Assembly (NCBI GenBank): GCA_039197065.1
Contig: JBCCUL010000041.1
Location: 11,272-75,271 of the forward strand
Length of the DNA stretch: 64,000 nt
From: JANQPX01 sp039197065
GTDB taxonomy: Bacteria; Pseudomonadota; Alphaproteobacteria; Geminicoccales; Geminicoccaceae
Reading direction: 5' to 3'
Shown here: one piece after another, positions 45,893 to 53,278 of the stretch
How the letters are laid out: each line of letters starts with the position of its first letter
Numbering within the stretch: the stretch's first letter is position 1
The notes under the pieces: generated by a model
The model's input: the letters and a program-made list of their open reading frames with translations, nothing else
Told to the model about the DNA's origin: nothing
The model's database searches: none
Made by a program: the position numbers and the translations under genes

Positions 45893-47080
45893 GTGTCTGC
45901 TCGATTGGTGATGCTCTTCGTCGCCGCCACCCTATCTATGCTCTCCTTCAAAGCGATGGCGATTGACGTCAAGTCAGCCGTTCTTCGCGTCGACTATCCG
46001 ACCCTGTTGCCGATCAGCCGTTACGATCGGCAACAGGAGGATTTTGGCTTTGCAGGCGCCGCCCTTGCTGACGAAGACAACAGCACCACTGGCGGGTTTC
46101 TAGGACATACTTACGAAACCAAGGCGGTCGCGACGACGCCGGAAGAGGCCGAAGCTGCACTCGGTGAGATCCTGGACAGCGGGATCAAGCTTGTCGTGAT
46201 CATGGCGCGCACCGAGGAACTTCTGAGCCTCACGGATCAGGCGGCCGAGGCCGAGGCGCTGGTCTTCAACGCCAGCAACGCGGATACGACCTTGCGTGAC
46301 GATCAGTGCAGAGCGAACCTTCTGCACGTCGCGCCATCCAATGCCATGAATGCCGACGCCGTCGCGCAGTTCGCGATGTGGAAGAAGTGGGACGACTGGT
46401 TCCTGATCTCTGGCGGCAATCCCGAAGGACAGGTCATTGCGGACGCGTACCGTCAGTCCGCCAAAAAATTCGGCGCCAAGATCGTCGAAGATCGGATCTT
46501 TGAGGATACCGGCGGGGCGCGGCGAACGGACTCGGGTCACGTTCTCGTGCAAAAGCAAATTCCGATCGATACGCAAGACGCCGAAGACCATGACGTCGTG
46601 ATCGCTGCGGATGGCACGGACTTTTTCGCCCGCTATCTTCCCTATCACGTCTGGACGCCACGCTTGGTCATGGGATCGTCCGGCTTGCGGCCGGTCACCA
46701 TGCATGGCTCGCATGAAGCCTGGGGCGCCACCCAATATCAGACGCGCTTCGAGGCGTTGAACGGACGTTTCGTCAAGTCGGAGGACTACAATGTGTGGCT
46801 GGCGCTTCGCGTTGTCGGTGAGGCTGTGACGCGCGCCAATACCGCCACACCGGAGGGTGTGCGCGACTATGCCTTGTCCGATGAGTTCGAACTCGCCGCG
46901 TTCAAGGGTCAGAAGGTAACCTTCAGAACGTGGAACGGCCAGTTGCGGCAACCGATCCTGCTTTATAACGGTTCCATCACGGTGAGTGTGAGCCCTCAAG
47001 ACGGTTTCCTGCACCAGCGATCGATGCTCGATACCCTCGGTCTCGACCAACCGGAATCCAGCTGCACGGCTTTCAACTGA
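45893..47080 (+). CDS. PQQ-associated ABC-type substrate-binding protein
   Basis: GTG 45893 is preceded by GGGGAGG (4-nt spacing) and starts a signal peptide (cleaved after AMA); a longer start at 45842 or 45857 is possible. The 395-residue product resembles the Leu/Ile/Val-binding (type I periplasmic) proteins specific to PQQ alcohol dehydrogenase clusters. Segments such as CRANLLHVAPSNAMNADAVAQF and KKWDDWFLISGG mark the two lobes. The usual ABC ATPase and permease genes are not found in the window, so it may act as an orphan. Confidence 0.85.
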   Translation: MSARLVMLFVAATLSMLSFKAMAIDVKSAVLRVDYPTLLPISRYDRQQEDFGFAGAALADEDNSTTGGFLGHTYETKAVATTPEEAEAALGEILDSGIKLVVIMARTEELLSLTDQAAEAEALVFNASNADTTLRDDQCRANLLHVAPSNAMNADAVAQFAMWKKWDDWFLISGGNPEGQVIADAYRQSAKKFGAKIVEDRIFEDTGGARRTDSGHVLVQKQIPIDTQDAEDHDVVIAADGTDFFARYLPYHVWTPRLVMGSSGLRPVTMHGSHEAWGATQYQTRFEALNGRFVKSEDYNVWLALRVVGEAVTRANTATPEGVRDYALSDEFELAAFKGQKVTFRTWNGQLRQPILLYNGSITVSVSPQDGFLHQRSMLDTLGLDQPESSCTAFN

Positions 47081-47091
47081 TAGGAAGAAAT

Positions 47092-48078
47092 ATGAGGACA
47101 TCTGCTAAGTTTGGCGCGATCGTCGCTCTCGCGGCCGGCTCCGTGCTGGCCGGCCCCGCCATGGCCGGAAAGGCCTTCGTTTCCAACGAAAAGGGCAACA
47201 CGATCACCGTTCTCGATACCGAGACATGGGAAGTGATCGAAGAGTTCCCCGGCGGCAATCGACCGCGCGGCATCACGGTCAGCCCCGATGGCAAGCTGCT
47301 CTATGTCTGCGCCTCGGACGACAATATCGTGCGCGTGTTCGATACGGAGACCTACCAGGAAGTGTTCACGCTGCCGTCGGGGCCGGATCCTGAGCTCTTC
47401 GTCCTGCACCCGTCCGGCAACCCGCTCTACATCGCCAATGAGGACGACAACCTGGTCACCATTACGGACACGGAGACGCGGACCATTCTCGCCGAGGTCC
47501 CGGTCGGTGTAGAGCCGGAGGGCATGGGCATCAGCGCTGATGCCAAATTCGTCGTCAACACGTCCGAGACGACCAACATGGCGCATTTCATCTCCACCGA
47601 GGACTATGAGATCAAGCACAATGTGCTCGTCGATCAGCGCCCCCGCTATGCGCAATACACCGCCGACGGAACGCGTCTTTTCGTGACGTCGGAAATCGGT
47701 GGAACGGTGACGGCCATGGACATCGCCGAGGATGGGTCGCCTGAGGTGATCGGCAAGATAAGCTTCGAGGTGCCCGGCGTGGAACCGGAGTGGCTGCAGC
47801 CGGTTGGGGCCAAGGTGACGTCGGACGGCAAGCGCCTGTTCGTGGCGCTCGGCCCGGCAAACCGTGTCGCCGTCGTCGATGCCCAGAGCCTCGAGGTGCT
47901 CGACTACATCCTTGTCGGGCAGCGTGTTTGGCAGCTCTCCTTCACGCCGGATGAGCAATATCTGCTTACGACCAACGGCAATTCCAATGACATCACCATC
48001 ATCGATGTGGCAAAGGAAGAAGCGATCAAGTCCGTGCAGGTGGGGCAGCAGCCCTGGGGCGTGGCGGTGATCGAGTAA
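47092..48078 (+). CDS. PQQ-associated YVTN beta-propeller protein
   Basis: This 328-residue exported protein (signal peptide cleaved after AMA) is a seven-bladed propeller of the YVTN type. Repeats are clear: VFDTETYQEVFTLPSGPDPE, ITDTETRTILAEVPVGVEPEG, VVDAQSLEVLDYILVG and IIDVAKEEAIKSVQVGQQPWG. Members of this family accompany the PQQ-linked binding protein just upstream (11 bp). Its role is not established; scaffolding or ligand sensing in the periplasm is likely. GGAAGAAAT precedes the ATG. Confidence 0.9.
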   Translation: MRTSAKFGAIVALAAGSVLAGPAMAGKAFVSNEKGNTITVLDTETWEVIEEFPGGNRPRGITVSPDGKLLYVCASDDNIVRVFDTETYQEVFTLPSGPDPELFVLHPSGNPLYIANEDDNLVTITDTETRTILAEVPVGVEPEGMGISADAKFVVNTSETTNMAHFISTEDYEIKHNVLVDQRPRYAQYTADGTRLFVTSEIGGTVTAMDIAEDGSPEVIGKISFEVPGVEPEWLQPVGAKVTSDGKRLFVALGPANRVAVVDAQSLEVLDYILVGQRVWQLSFTPDEQYLLTTNGNSNDITIIDVAKEEAIKSVQVGQQPWGVAVIE

Positions 48079-48099
48079 CAAAGACAAAGGACTGAGCTG

Positions 48100-48537
48100 A
48101 TGAGAAAGATTCTGGCAGCGGCCGCGCTGACAATGATGGCTTCCCCAGCCGTTGCGGCACCGCTTTGCGACGACCTGGGCTTTGCGGGGCTTCTCGCCAA
48201 ATGTAATCGCGGCGAGACGATCGAACTCACCCTCGGCTCGGGTAAGCCGCTGGGCGAGGACGTGGTTCTGGAATCCGGTGCCTACTACAAGATGCAGATC
48301 ACCGCAGATGGCACGGCGGAACTCGCGATCGAGGGGGCACAGTTCTTCCGGGCGATCTGGATGAACGAAATCGTCATCAACAAGATCGAGGTTCGCCCGA
48401 TGGCGATCGACTCGCTCGAGTTCGATGACGCCGGCACCGCTGAACTCTCGTTCATCGCGATCAAGCCCGGCAGCCATGTACTGCGCATCCCGGGCTCCAC
48501 GGGCGAGTCGCAGCAGATCACGATAAGCATCCAATAA
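48100..48537 (+). CDS. Exported beta-rich protein, unknown function
   Basis: The 145-residue protein has a signal peptide (cleaved after VAA) and a beta-rich mature part with two cysteines (LCDDLGFAGLLAKC). The C-terminal half, LSFIAIKPGSHVLRIPGSTG, resembles the last strands of a cupredoxin-like fold, but I see no His/Cys/Met copper set. It lies 21 bp after the propeller gene and 27 bp before the PepSY gene, clearly in the xox operon. Function unknown. Confidence 0.72.
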   Translation: MRKILAAAALTMMASPAVAAPLCDDLGFAGLLAKCNRGETIELTLGSGKPLGEDVVLESGAYYKMQITADGTAELAIEGAQFFRAIWMNEIVINKIEVRPMAIDSLEFDDAGTAELSFIAIKPGSHVLRIPGSTGESQQITISIQ

Positions 48538-48564
48538 ACACAAACGTCGAAAAGGGAGACCGAC

Positions 48565-48825
48565 ATGAAGAAAGTCGCTGGAGTTCTGATGGCCACGGCC
48601 ATGCTGGCCGGCACCGCCGCCTATGCTGACTCGGATGAGGTCGATGCGGACACCGTCGCCGCCATCGAAGCGATGCTCACCGATATGGAATGCCAGATGG
48701 ACCCCGACGACATCGAGGTCGAGGACGACGGCTATGAACTCGACGACGTGATCTGCAAGGGCGGCAATCAGTTCGACATCAAGCTCGACGCCGACTTGAA
48801 CGAGGTCAGCCGACGCGCCGAATAG
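48565..48825 (+). CDS. Small acidic exported PepSY protein
   Basis: The 86-residue precursor has a signal peptide (cleaved after AYA), leaving a ~65-residue PepSY-like domain. It contains 20 or so Asp/Glu residues, concentrated in DPDDIEVEDDGYELDD, and two cysteines. AAAGGGAG precedes the ATG. It is the last gene of the xox run. A lanthanide-binding PepSY protein (LanPepSY) is known from a methylotroph, so a metal-handling role is an attractive inference; metal binding has not been shown for this protein. Confidence 0.8.
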   Translation: MKKVAGVLMATAMLAGTAAYADSDEVDADTVAAIEAMLTDMECQMDPDDIEVEDDGYELDDVICKGGNQFDIKLDADLNEVSRRAE

Positions 48826-49187
48826 GCGTATTCACCACCACCCGGACGTTGCCGTTTGCGAGCCGTCTTTCTTTCTCGGCTCCGCATCATCCCTCCTGCA
48901 TCCATAAAGGCGGATGTGATCCCTGAGAGCAATGGTCGCGGCTTCGTCCGCTGGTGATGGCAGGTGTGAGCCACAAGACAGACTCCCATAGGGGAGGAAG
49001 CAGATTTCCCAGCACCGGGTCCGATGGCTCGGTGCATTTTGTTGCAAGCGAGACGATCTCTCGACAATCAGAACCCGCGCCTGAGGAAGCCCTTTGTTTG
49101 TAAGCGGGTCAGGCGTTTGGCATCAGATCGCAGCGGTGGCAGATCGACTGCCATCGACATGTGAATTCCACGAACTTACCGAAATAA
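48826..49187. other. 362-bp gap before the tRNA fragment
   Basis: I see no gene, repeat or clear terminator here. It is the junction between the xox operon and the integrated element. Confidence 0.4.
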
Positions 49188-49250
49188 TGGTGCCGGCGGC
49201 AGGACTTGAACCCGCAACCTCCCGCCTACAAGGCGGATGCTCTACCATTT
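49188..49250 (-). other. 3' fragment of tRNA-Thr (TGT), candidate attL
   Basis: Read on the minus strand, this piece contains the end of the D arm (TGGTAGAGC), an anticodon arm with loop CTTGTAG (anticodon TGT, Thr), the T arm GGGTTCAAGTCC, the 3' acceptor strand CGCCGGC and an encoded ACCA. The 5' acceptor and first D-stem strand are missing: bases beyond 49250 do not pair with CGCCGGC or GAGC. It is therefore not a functional tRNA but the 3' remnant left by integration into a tRNA gene. The intact tRNA should lie at the far end of the element, beyond the window. Confidence 0.8.
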
Positions 49251-49365
49251 CACCTGTTCTCATCCAATTTCGAATGTCAGCGCTTACCTACTGAAAACAC
49301 GTTACTTTTGCCTGTTTCTTGTCTCATGCGTTCTCAGTGCGTGCAGCCCGTTCTTGAAAGATTTT

Positions 49366-49387
49366 GCTGCCCCAGTCGCTGCCCCAG
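49366..49387 (+). repeat. Direct repeat GCTGCCCCAG, two copies
   Basis: GCTGCCCCAG occurs at 49366-49375 and 49378-49387, 12 bp apart, between the tRNA fragment and the integrase. The second copy also forms GCCCC/GGGGC with bases just after it. The position suits integrase arm-type sites, but two copies are weak evidence. Confidence 0.35.
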
Positions 49388-49424
49388 CATTCGGGGCAAC
49401 AAAAATCGCTGACGGACCTGGAGC

Positions 49425-50674
49425 ATGACCACATCCTCTTTCACGTCGAGTCGTCGCCTTACCGAGGCCAGCGTGCAGAAGATCAAGGCGCCGGCAACAG
49501 GCCGTCTGGCGATCGCCGATGCGATCGTGCCCGGGCTTTGATTGCGCATCACGGCGAATGACTCCGGGGCTGGTCCGTGATGTATCGCGTGGGCGGCCGC
49601 AGGAGCCCTCAACGGGTGACCATCGGGCGCTGGCCAGCGATTGGTGTTGCCAAAGCCCGGCAGCTTGCTCGCGATATACTGCTGGCCGTGAAGCGTGGCG
49701 AGGACCCGGCCGCGGACAAGCGTGAGCAGCGCCAGCATATGGACTCCCGGTTCGAGACGGTTGCTGCCGAGTTTGCCGAGCGAGTCCTGAAGCCGCGCCA
49801 GCGGCGCTGGCAGACGACGAAGGCGTTGCTCGACAGCAAGATGACCAAGCGGTAGCAGGGCAGGGCGGTCGACACCATCAAGAAGAACGATGTCTTGAAG
49901 GTGCTTGATCGGGAGATGGACGCAGGATGTTACCGTGTCGCCAAACAAACTTGGCAGCTCGCCAGGCGCCTATTCCGATGGGCGCTCGAACGTGACGGCA
50001 TCAAGGCCGATCCAACTGCCGGAATTGCCCGTCCAGCCAAGGAGCGGACGCGCGATCGCGTTCTCGACGATGACGAGCTCTTGGCTGTCTTTCGGGCATC
50101 CTAGGCGCTCGGCTGGCCGTTCGGGCCGTTCACGCAGCTTTTGATCCTGCTGGCCCAGCGTCGGAGCGAGGTCGCCAAGGCGAGATGGCAGGACATCGAT
50201 CTTGAGAAGGGCCTTTGGCGTATCCCCGCCGAACTGACGAAGTCGCAGCGTGAGCACGAAGTGCCTTTGCCACCCGAGGCCGTCGAGATCTTCGAGGCCC
50301 TGCCGCGCATTGAAGTTGATGACCACGTCTTTCCAGCGACGCGAGAGCGGGTGAAGGACGTCGGCAAGCGCAGCATCGGCGGGTTCTCGAAAGGCAAGAT
50401 CAGGCTCGATCAGCTGAGCGGTGTCAGCGAGTGAACCTACCACGACCTCAGAAGGAGCGCCGCCAGCGGCATGGCCCGGCTCGGCGCCCCGCCGCATGTC
50501 CTGGCGGCCATCTTGAATCACGACCAGCGATCAATCCAAAACGTCACCGCCGTTTACAACCGACATCGGTATGCCAAGGAAAAGCTCGAGGCGCTGACGC
50601 TTTGGAACCAGCACGTTGTGGCGCTTGTCGCCGGTACTGATGAGAAGGTGGTGCCGATCCGACCAGGAGCGTAG
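49425..50674 (+). pseudogene. Tyrosine integrase, broken
   Basis: Pieced together, this encodes a P4-type integrase of about 410 residues: an N-terminal DUF4102-like arm-binding domain (TEASVQKIKAPATGRLAI, MYRVGGRRSPQRVTIG), a core-binding helix domain, and a catalytic domain with Arg (AQRRSEVAKARW), HDLRRS, NHDQR and the terminal tyrosine in YNRHRY. It is interrupted by TGA (~49543), a one-base loss near 49570 (reading then changes frame), TAG (49853-49855), TAG (50102-50104) and TGA (50432-50434). All catalytic residues survive, so decay is recent. It cannot make a full protein. Confidence 0.88.
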
Positions 50675-50680
50675 AAAGAA

Positions 50681-50713
50681 GACGCCCCGCGACGCGCCAA
50701 CGTCCGGGGCGGC
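50681..50713 (+). terminator. GC-rich hairpin after the integrase pseudogene
   Basis: GCCCCGCGACG and CGTCCGGGGC can pair with one bulged base around a six-base loop. It lacks a T run, so it is a weak terminator candidate. Confidence 0.35.
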
Positions 50714-50736
50714 GCCAACCCGCGAAAGAGCGCGAG

Positions 50737-51072
50737 ATGGACCATCACGATATGTCAGTCACGGCTAAAGGCCAAGCACCGATTGATGCTGGCGAACGGC
50801 AGCAGCGATGCAAGCGTATCGAGAACGCGGTCGGCCTTTACTGGCACAAAACGCCTGAAATCCCCCAGCCTGGATACATCTCGGCGCGTGTGGCCCTCAA
50901 CCGTCTTGGTAAAGCCCTCTACAGTAACCAATGGCTCGGCATCGAATTCAGAATGATGGGCTATGGAGACCGCACTGACGAACTTGTTGTGAACGCCTGT
51001 AACCGTGGATGCGAAGTCTTGCAATCCATGCGCTGGTGGCTTGCGATGGGAAGCGTAACGGCCAGGGCGTAA
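50737..51072 (+). CDS. Hypothetical protein of the element
   Basis: A 111-residue frame beginning MDHHDMSVT. No family is recognised and there is no signal peptide. After its TAA (51070-51072) the same frame stays open and runs into the next ORF, so the two could be halves of one gene split by a stop. An alternative frameshift near 51050 would continue differently. Whether this ORF is a real gene is uncertain. Confidence 0.35.
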   Translation: MDHHDMSVTAKGQAPIDAGERQQRCKRIENAVGLYWHKTPEIPQPGYISARVALNRLGKALYSNQWLGIEFRMMGYGDRTDELVVNACNRGCEVLQSMRWWLAMGSVTARA

Positions 51073-51141
51073 AACTCGGACACCGGCCGCGAGGTAGCGG
51101 TTGATCACGATCAATGGCGATCGAACACAGGGCTTGAACCA

Positions 51142-51693
51142 TTGCTAACCGGAGTAGCCGGATATGCCAGCCGCAATGTCTATCGACCGTTGCCCAATCA
51201 TCTGGTGATCGACGAGGCTAGCCTCGCCGCCGAGATCGAGAGGATGCAGTCGGAGAATTATCAGCAAACGGACGCTCAAGAACCCGAGTTCACTCAAGAG
51301 GGTGATGCGGACGAGGCCTTGGTGCTCGTGAACAGCGACGAAATTAAACGCGTTTGGTGGAGTGAGTTTTATTTTCCGTTCTGCAGAACGAAAGGGTGCT
51401 GTGCTCGAAATGACAACCCAAAGGATGCCGCTCTATGCGGGATCAAGATGACCATCCGCAAAGCCAACGAATATAGGGACAACGACAAAGACTACTGGCG
51501 AAACAATTCGCCTAGCGACGGTAAGGACTTTGATCCGGCTGAATTTAAAGGGGGGCTGACTGCGGCGTGGTCTGAGCATCTGGACCGCCATCCTGAGTTA
51601 ATGACTAAGTTTGAGCGAGCAAGGCAGCAGATAGAACGCAATCTTGGCAATAGCTCTGCACACGAATTGTCTTGTGCAGACTTATCGCGGTGA
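51142..51693 (+). CDS. Hypothetical element protein with Cys cluster
   Basis: The 183-residue frame starts at TTG 51142, though it is open upstream to 51073. The middle carries FPFCRTKGCCARNDNPKDAALC, four closely spaced cysteines that could bind a metal. The rest is hydrophilic and helical. I do not recognise the family. It lies between the integrase and the AlpA-like gene, where elements often carry poorly conserved cargo. See the preceding entry for the possible joining of both frames. Confidence 0.5.
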   Translation: MLTGVAGYASRNVYRPLPNHLVIDEASLAAEIERMQSENYQQTDAQEPEFTQEGDADEALVLVNSDEIKRVWWSEFYFPFCRTKGCCARNDNPKDAALCGIKMTIRKANEYRDNDKDYWRNNSPSDGKDFDPAEFKGGLTAAWSEHLDRHPELMTKFERARQQIERNLGNSSAHELSCADLSR

Positions 51694-51754
51694 CGTGCAG
51701 AGTTGTAGGTCAATGATACAGAGCGGTTTCACCACTTATCACGGGATACCGCAA

Positions 51755-51958
51755 ATGACCGATCGCAAGTTCCTTCGCCTCGCACAAGTCAAAGCTCGGG
51801 TCGGTTTGAGCACCGCCACGATTTACAGGCATATCAAGGCAGGGAAGTTTCCTCGCCCCGTCCCTTTGACCGAGAACACAGTCGCCTGGCCGTCTGACGA
51901 ATTGGAAGCTTGGGAAGACGGACGTATCGCCGAACGCGACCAGCAGATCGCTGCGTGA
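51755..51958 (+). CDS. AlpA-family transcriptional regulator
   Basis: The 67-residue protein starts at ATG 51755 (longer frames upstream lack support). It is a typical AlpA/MerR-like small regulator: FLRLAQVKARVGLSTATIYRHIKAGKFPRPV, then VAWPSDELEAWEDGRI. Such proteins in P4-like elements control integrase/excision or replication genes. It lies between the integrase remnant and the replicator, as in many such elements. It appears intact. Confidence 0.85.
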   Translation: MTDRKFLRLAQVKARVGLSTATIYRHIKAGKFPRPVPLTENTVAWPSDELEAWEDGRIAERDQQIAA

Positions 51959-52076
51959 GAACGCCGCCCCCGGCATGGAGGCGGCGCACGTTTCGCTAGC
52001 GGGCATCAACATTCGCGAAGATAGGCGAAGCGGCCCCAATCTTCAACTTCCCGGGTAGCGGCGTCGGTGGCGTCCG

Positions 52077-52301
52077 ATGTCTTCCTCCTTTTCTCCTGGC
52101 GATCACCAGCCCGACATGCTGGCGGCCCTGCGTGCAATCTGTGCTGAGCGCCGCACGCGTTTCGAACATGAACGTCAGCGGCTAAGTCGCGCGTCCGAGG
52201 TCGACTTCGACGACATCTCGCATGTCGCTCACGAACTTAATCTCATCGAAGATTCAGAGCGCTTTCTCGATGAGATCGAAGCCGCAATGAAGGCGGGTTG
52301 A
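52077..52301 (+). CDS. Small hypothetical protein before the replicator
   Basis: A 74-residue, charged, mostly helical protein (MSSSFSPGDHQPDMLAAL...). No family is recognised. Its TGA overlaps a TTG start of the primase-like gene (TTGA), suggesting translational coupling and a real gene. It may be a replication or regulatory accessory of the element. Confidence 0.55.
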   Translation: MSSSFSPGDHQPDMLAALRAICAERRTRFEHERQRLSRASEVDFDDISHVAHELNLIEDSERFLDEIEAAMKAG

Positions 52302-53278
52302 GACCCATGCTCAAGCCGCCTGTCAGGTCACACCGACAGCCACCTCCGATAGAGGCGCTCGGTGATGGTCTGCCGGGTGAAGCTGCTACAGATCGGACGC
52401 TGGCCCCTTATCACCAGGATGACCTTTGCGTCATCGAGGACCAGGAGGGGCTGCTAGCCAAAACCCATGTCCTGGACGATGACGACGAGATCGAGACCGC
52501 CGATTTCGATCAGTCCTTCTTGTCCCGCCCATCTCTGCATCGTCACCACGGAATACGCGATCTGTCCGAGCGGTTGCTGAAGCCGCTGGAGCAGCACCAG
52601 CGTATGGCCGTAGTCTTCGGTCAGCCGCGCAAGGCTGTGATTGGACGATTCTACAGGCGCTGGAAGGATGACCAGCATGACGACGCCGGCGAACTGATCG
52701 GCATCGGCAACTACACCGGCGTGCCGCGAACCGCCCGGTGCTTCGATATCGACAAGAGTCTGTTGCCCCCTGGCCAATGGAACGCGGATCTTCCTCAGCG
52801 CGCCATCCGTCATCTGCTGGGGGAGATCCGCAAACATGCGCCGGAGTTGGAGGGCGTAACCTGCCACGTTCATCACAGCAGCTCAGCCGGACTGGACGAG
52901 CTGTGTGGCGAGGCTTGCCGCAAGATCTCGGCTCACCTTTGGTTTGTCACCTCGAAACCGATCACCGGGAAGCAGCTCAAGGCGTGGATGCTGGTCAAGA
53001 ACGCCGAGGCTGGCCTCAAGCTGTTCGATCCGGCGCCGACAACGCCAAATCAAGTGCTCTACACGGCCAATCCGTGCTTTGAGGGCGTCGATGATCCGCT
53101 TTATGATCGCTCGTTCCTGATCGAGGGCGAGCGCGACACGCTTGATCTGGATGTGCCGGATGATACCGGCCAAGCCTTCGTCAGCACCGGGACGCATTAC
53201 GAGAATGCCGGTAAATGGCTCGACCTCATGGGGACCAGCGAGCACGGTTTTCATGACCCGATCATTCATCACGCCTGA
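52298..53278 (+). pseudogene. Primase-like half of a broken primase-helicase
   Basis: This 326-codon frame (TTG 52298 or ATG 52307) looks like an archaeo-eukaryotic primase/primpol domain: FDIDKS (DxD, ~52740), HVHHSSSAG then ISAHLWFV (s-x-H, ~52930), and LKLFDPAP (hD, ~53025). It ends in HHA followed by TGA at 53276-53278, but the same frame continues without break into the helicase half. The natural reading is one protein of about 1,100 residues with a Trp codon (TGG) changed to TGA. The primase assignment is by motif pattern only. Confidence 0.65.

Noticed and set aside
49188..49270. A complete, working tRNA-Thr
   Set aside because: The 5' acceptor strand and D-stem partner do not pair; only the 3' part is tRNA-like.
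53276..53278. TGA as selenocysteine or reassigned Trp codon
   Set aside because: Other genes in the window use TGA as an ordinary stop, no selenocysteine element is evident, and neighbouring element genes are also decaying.
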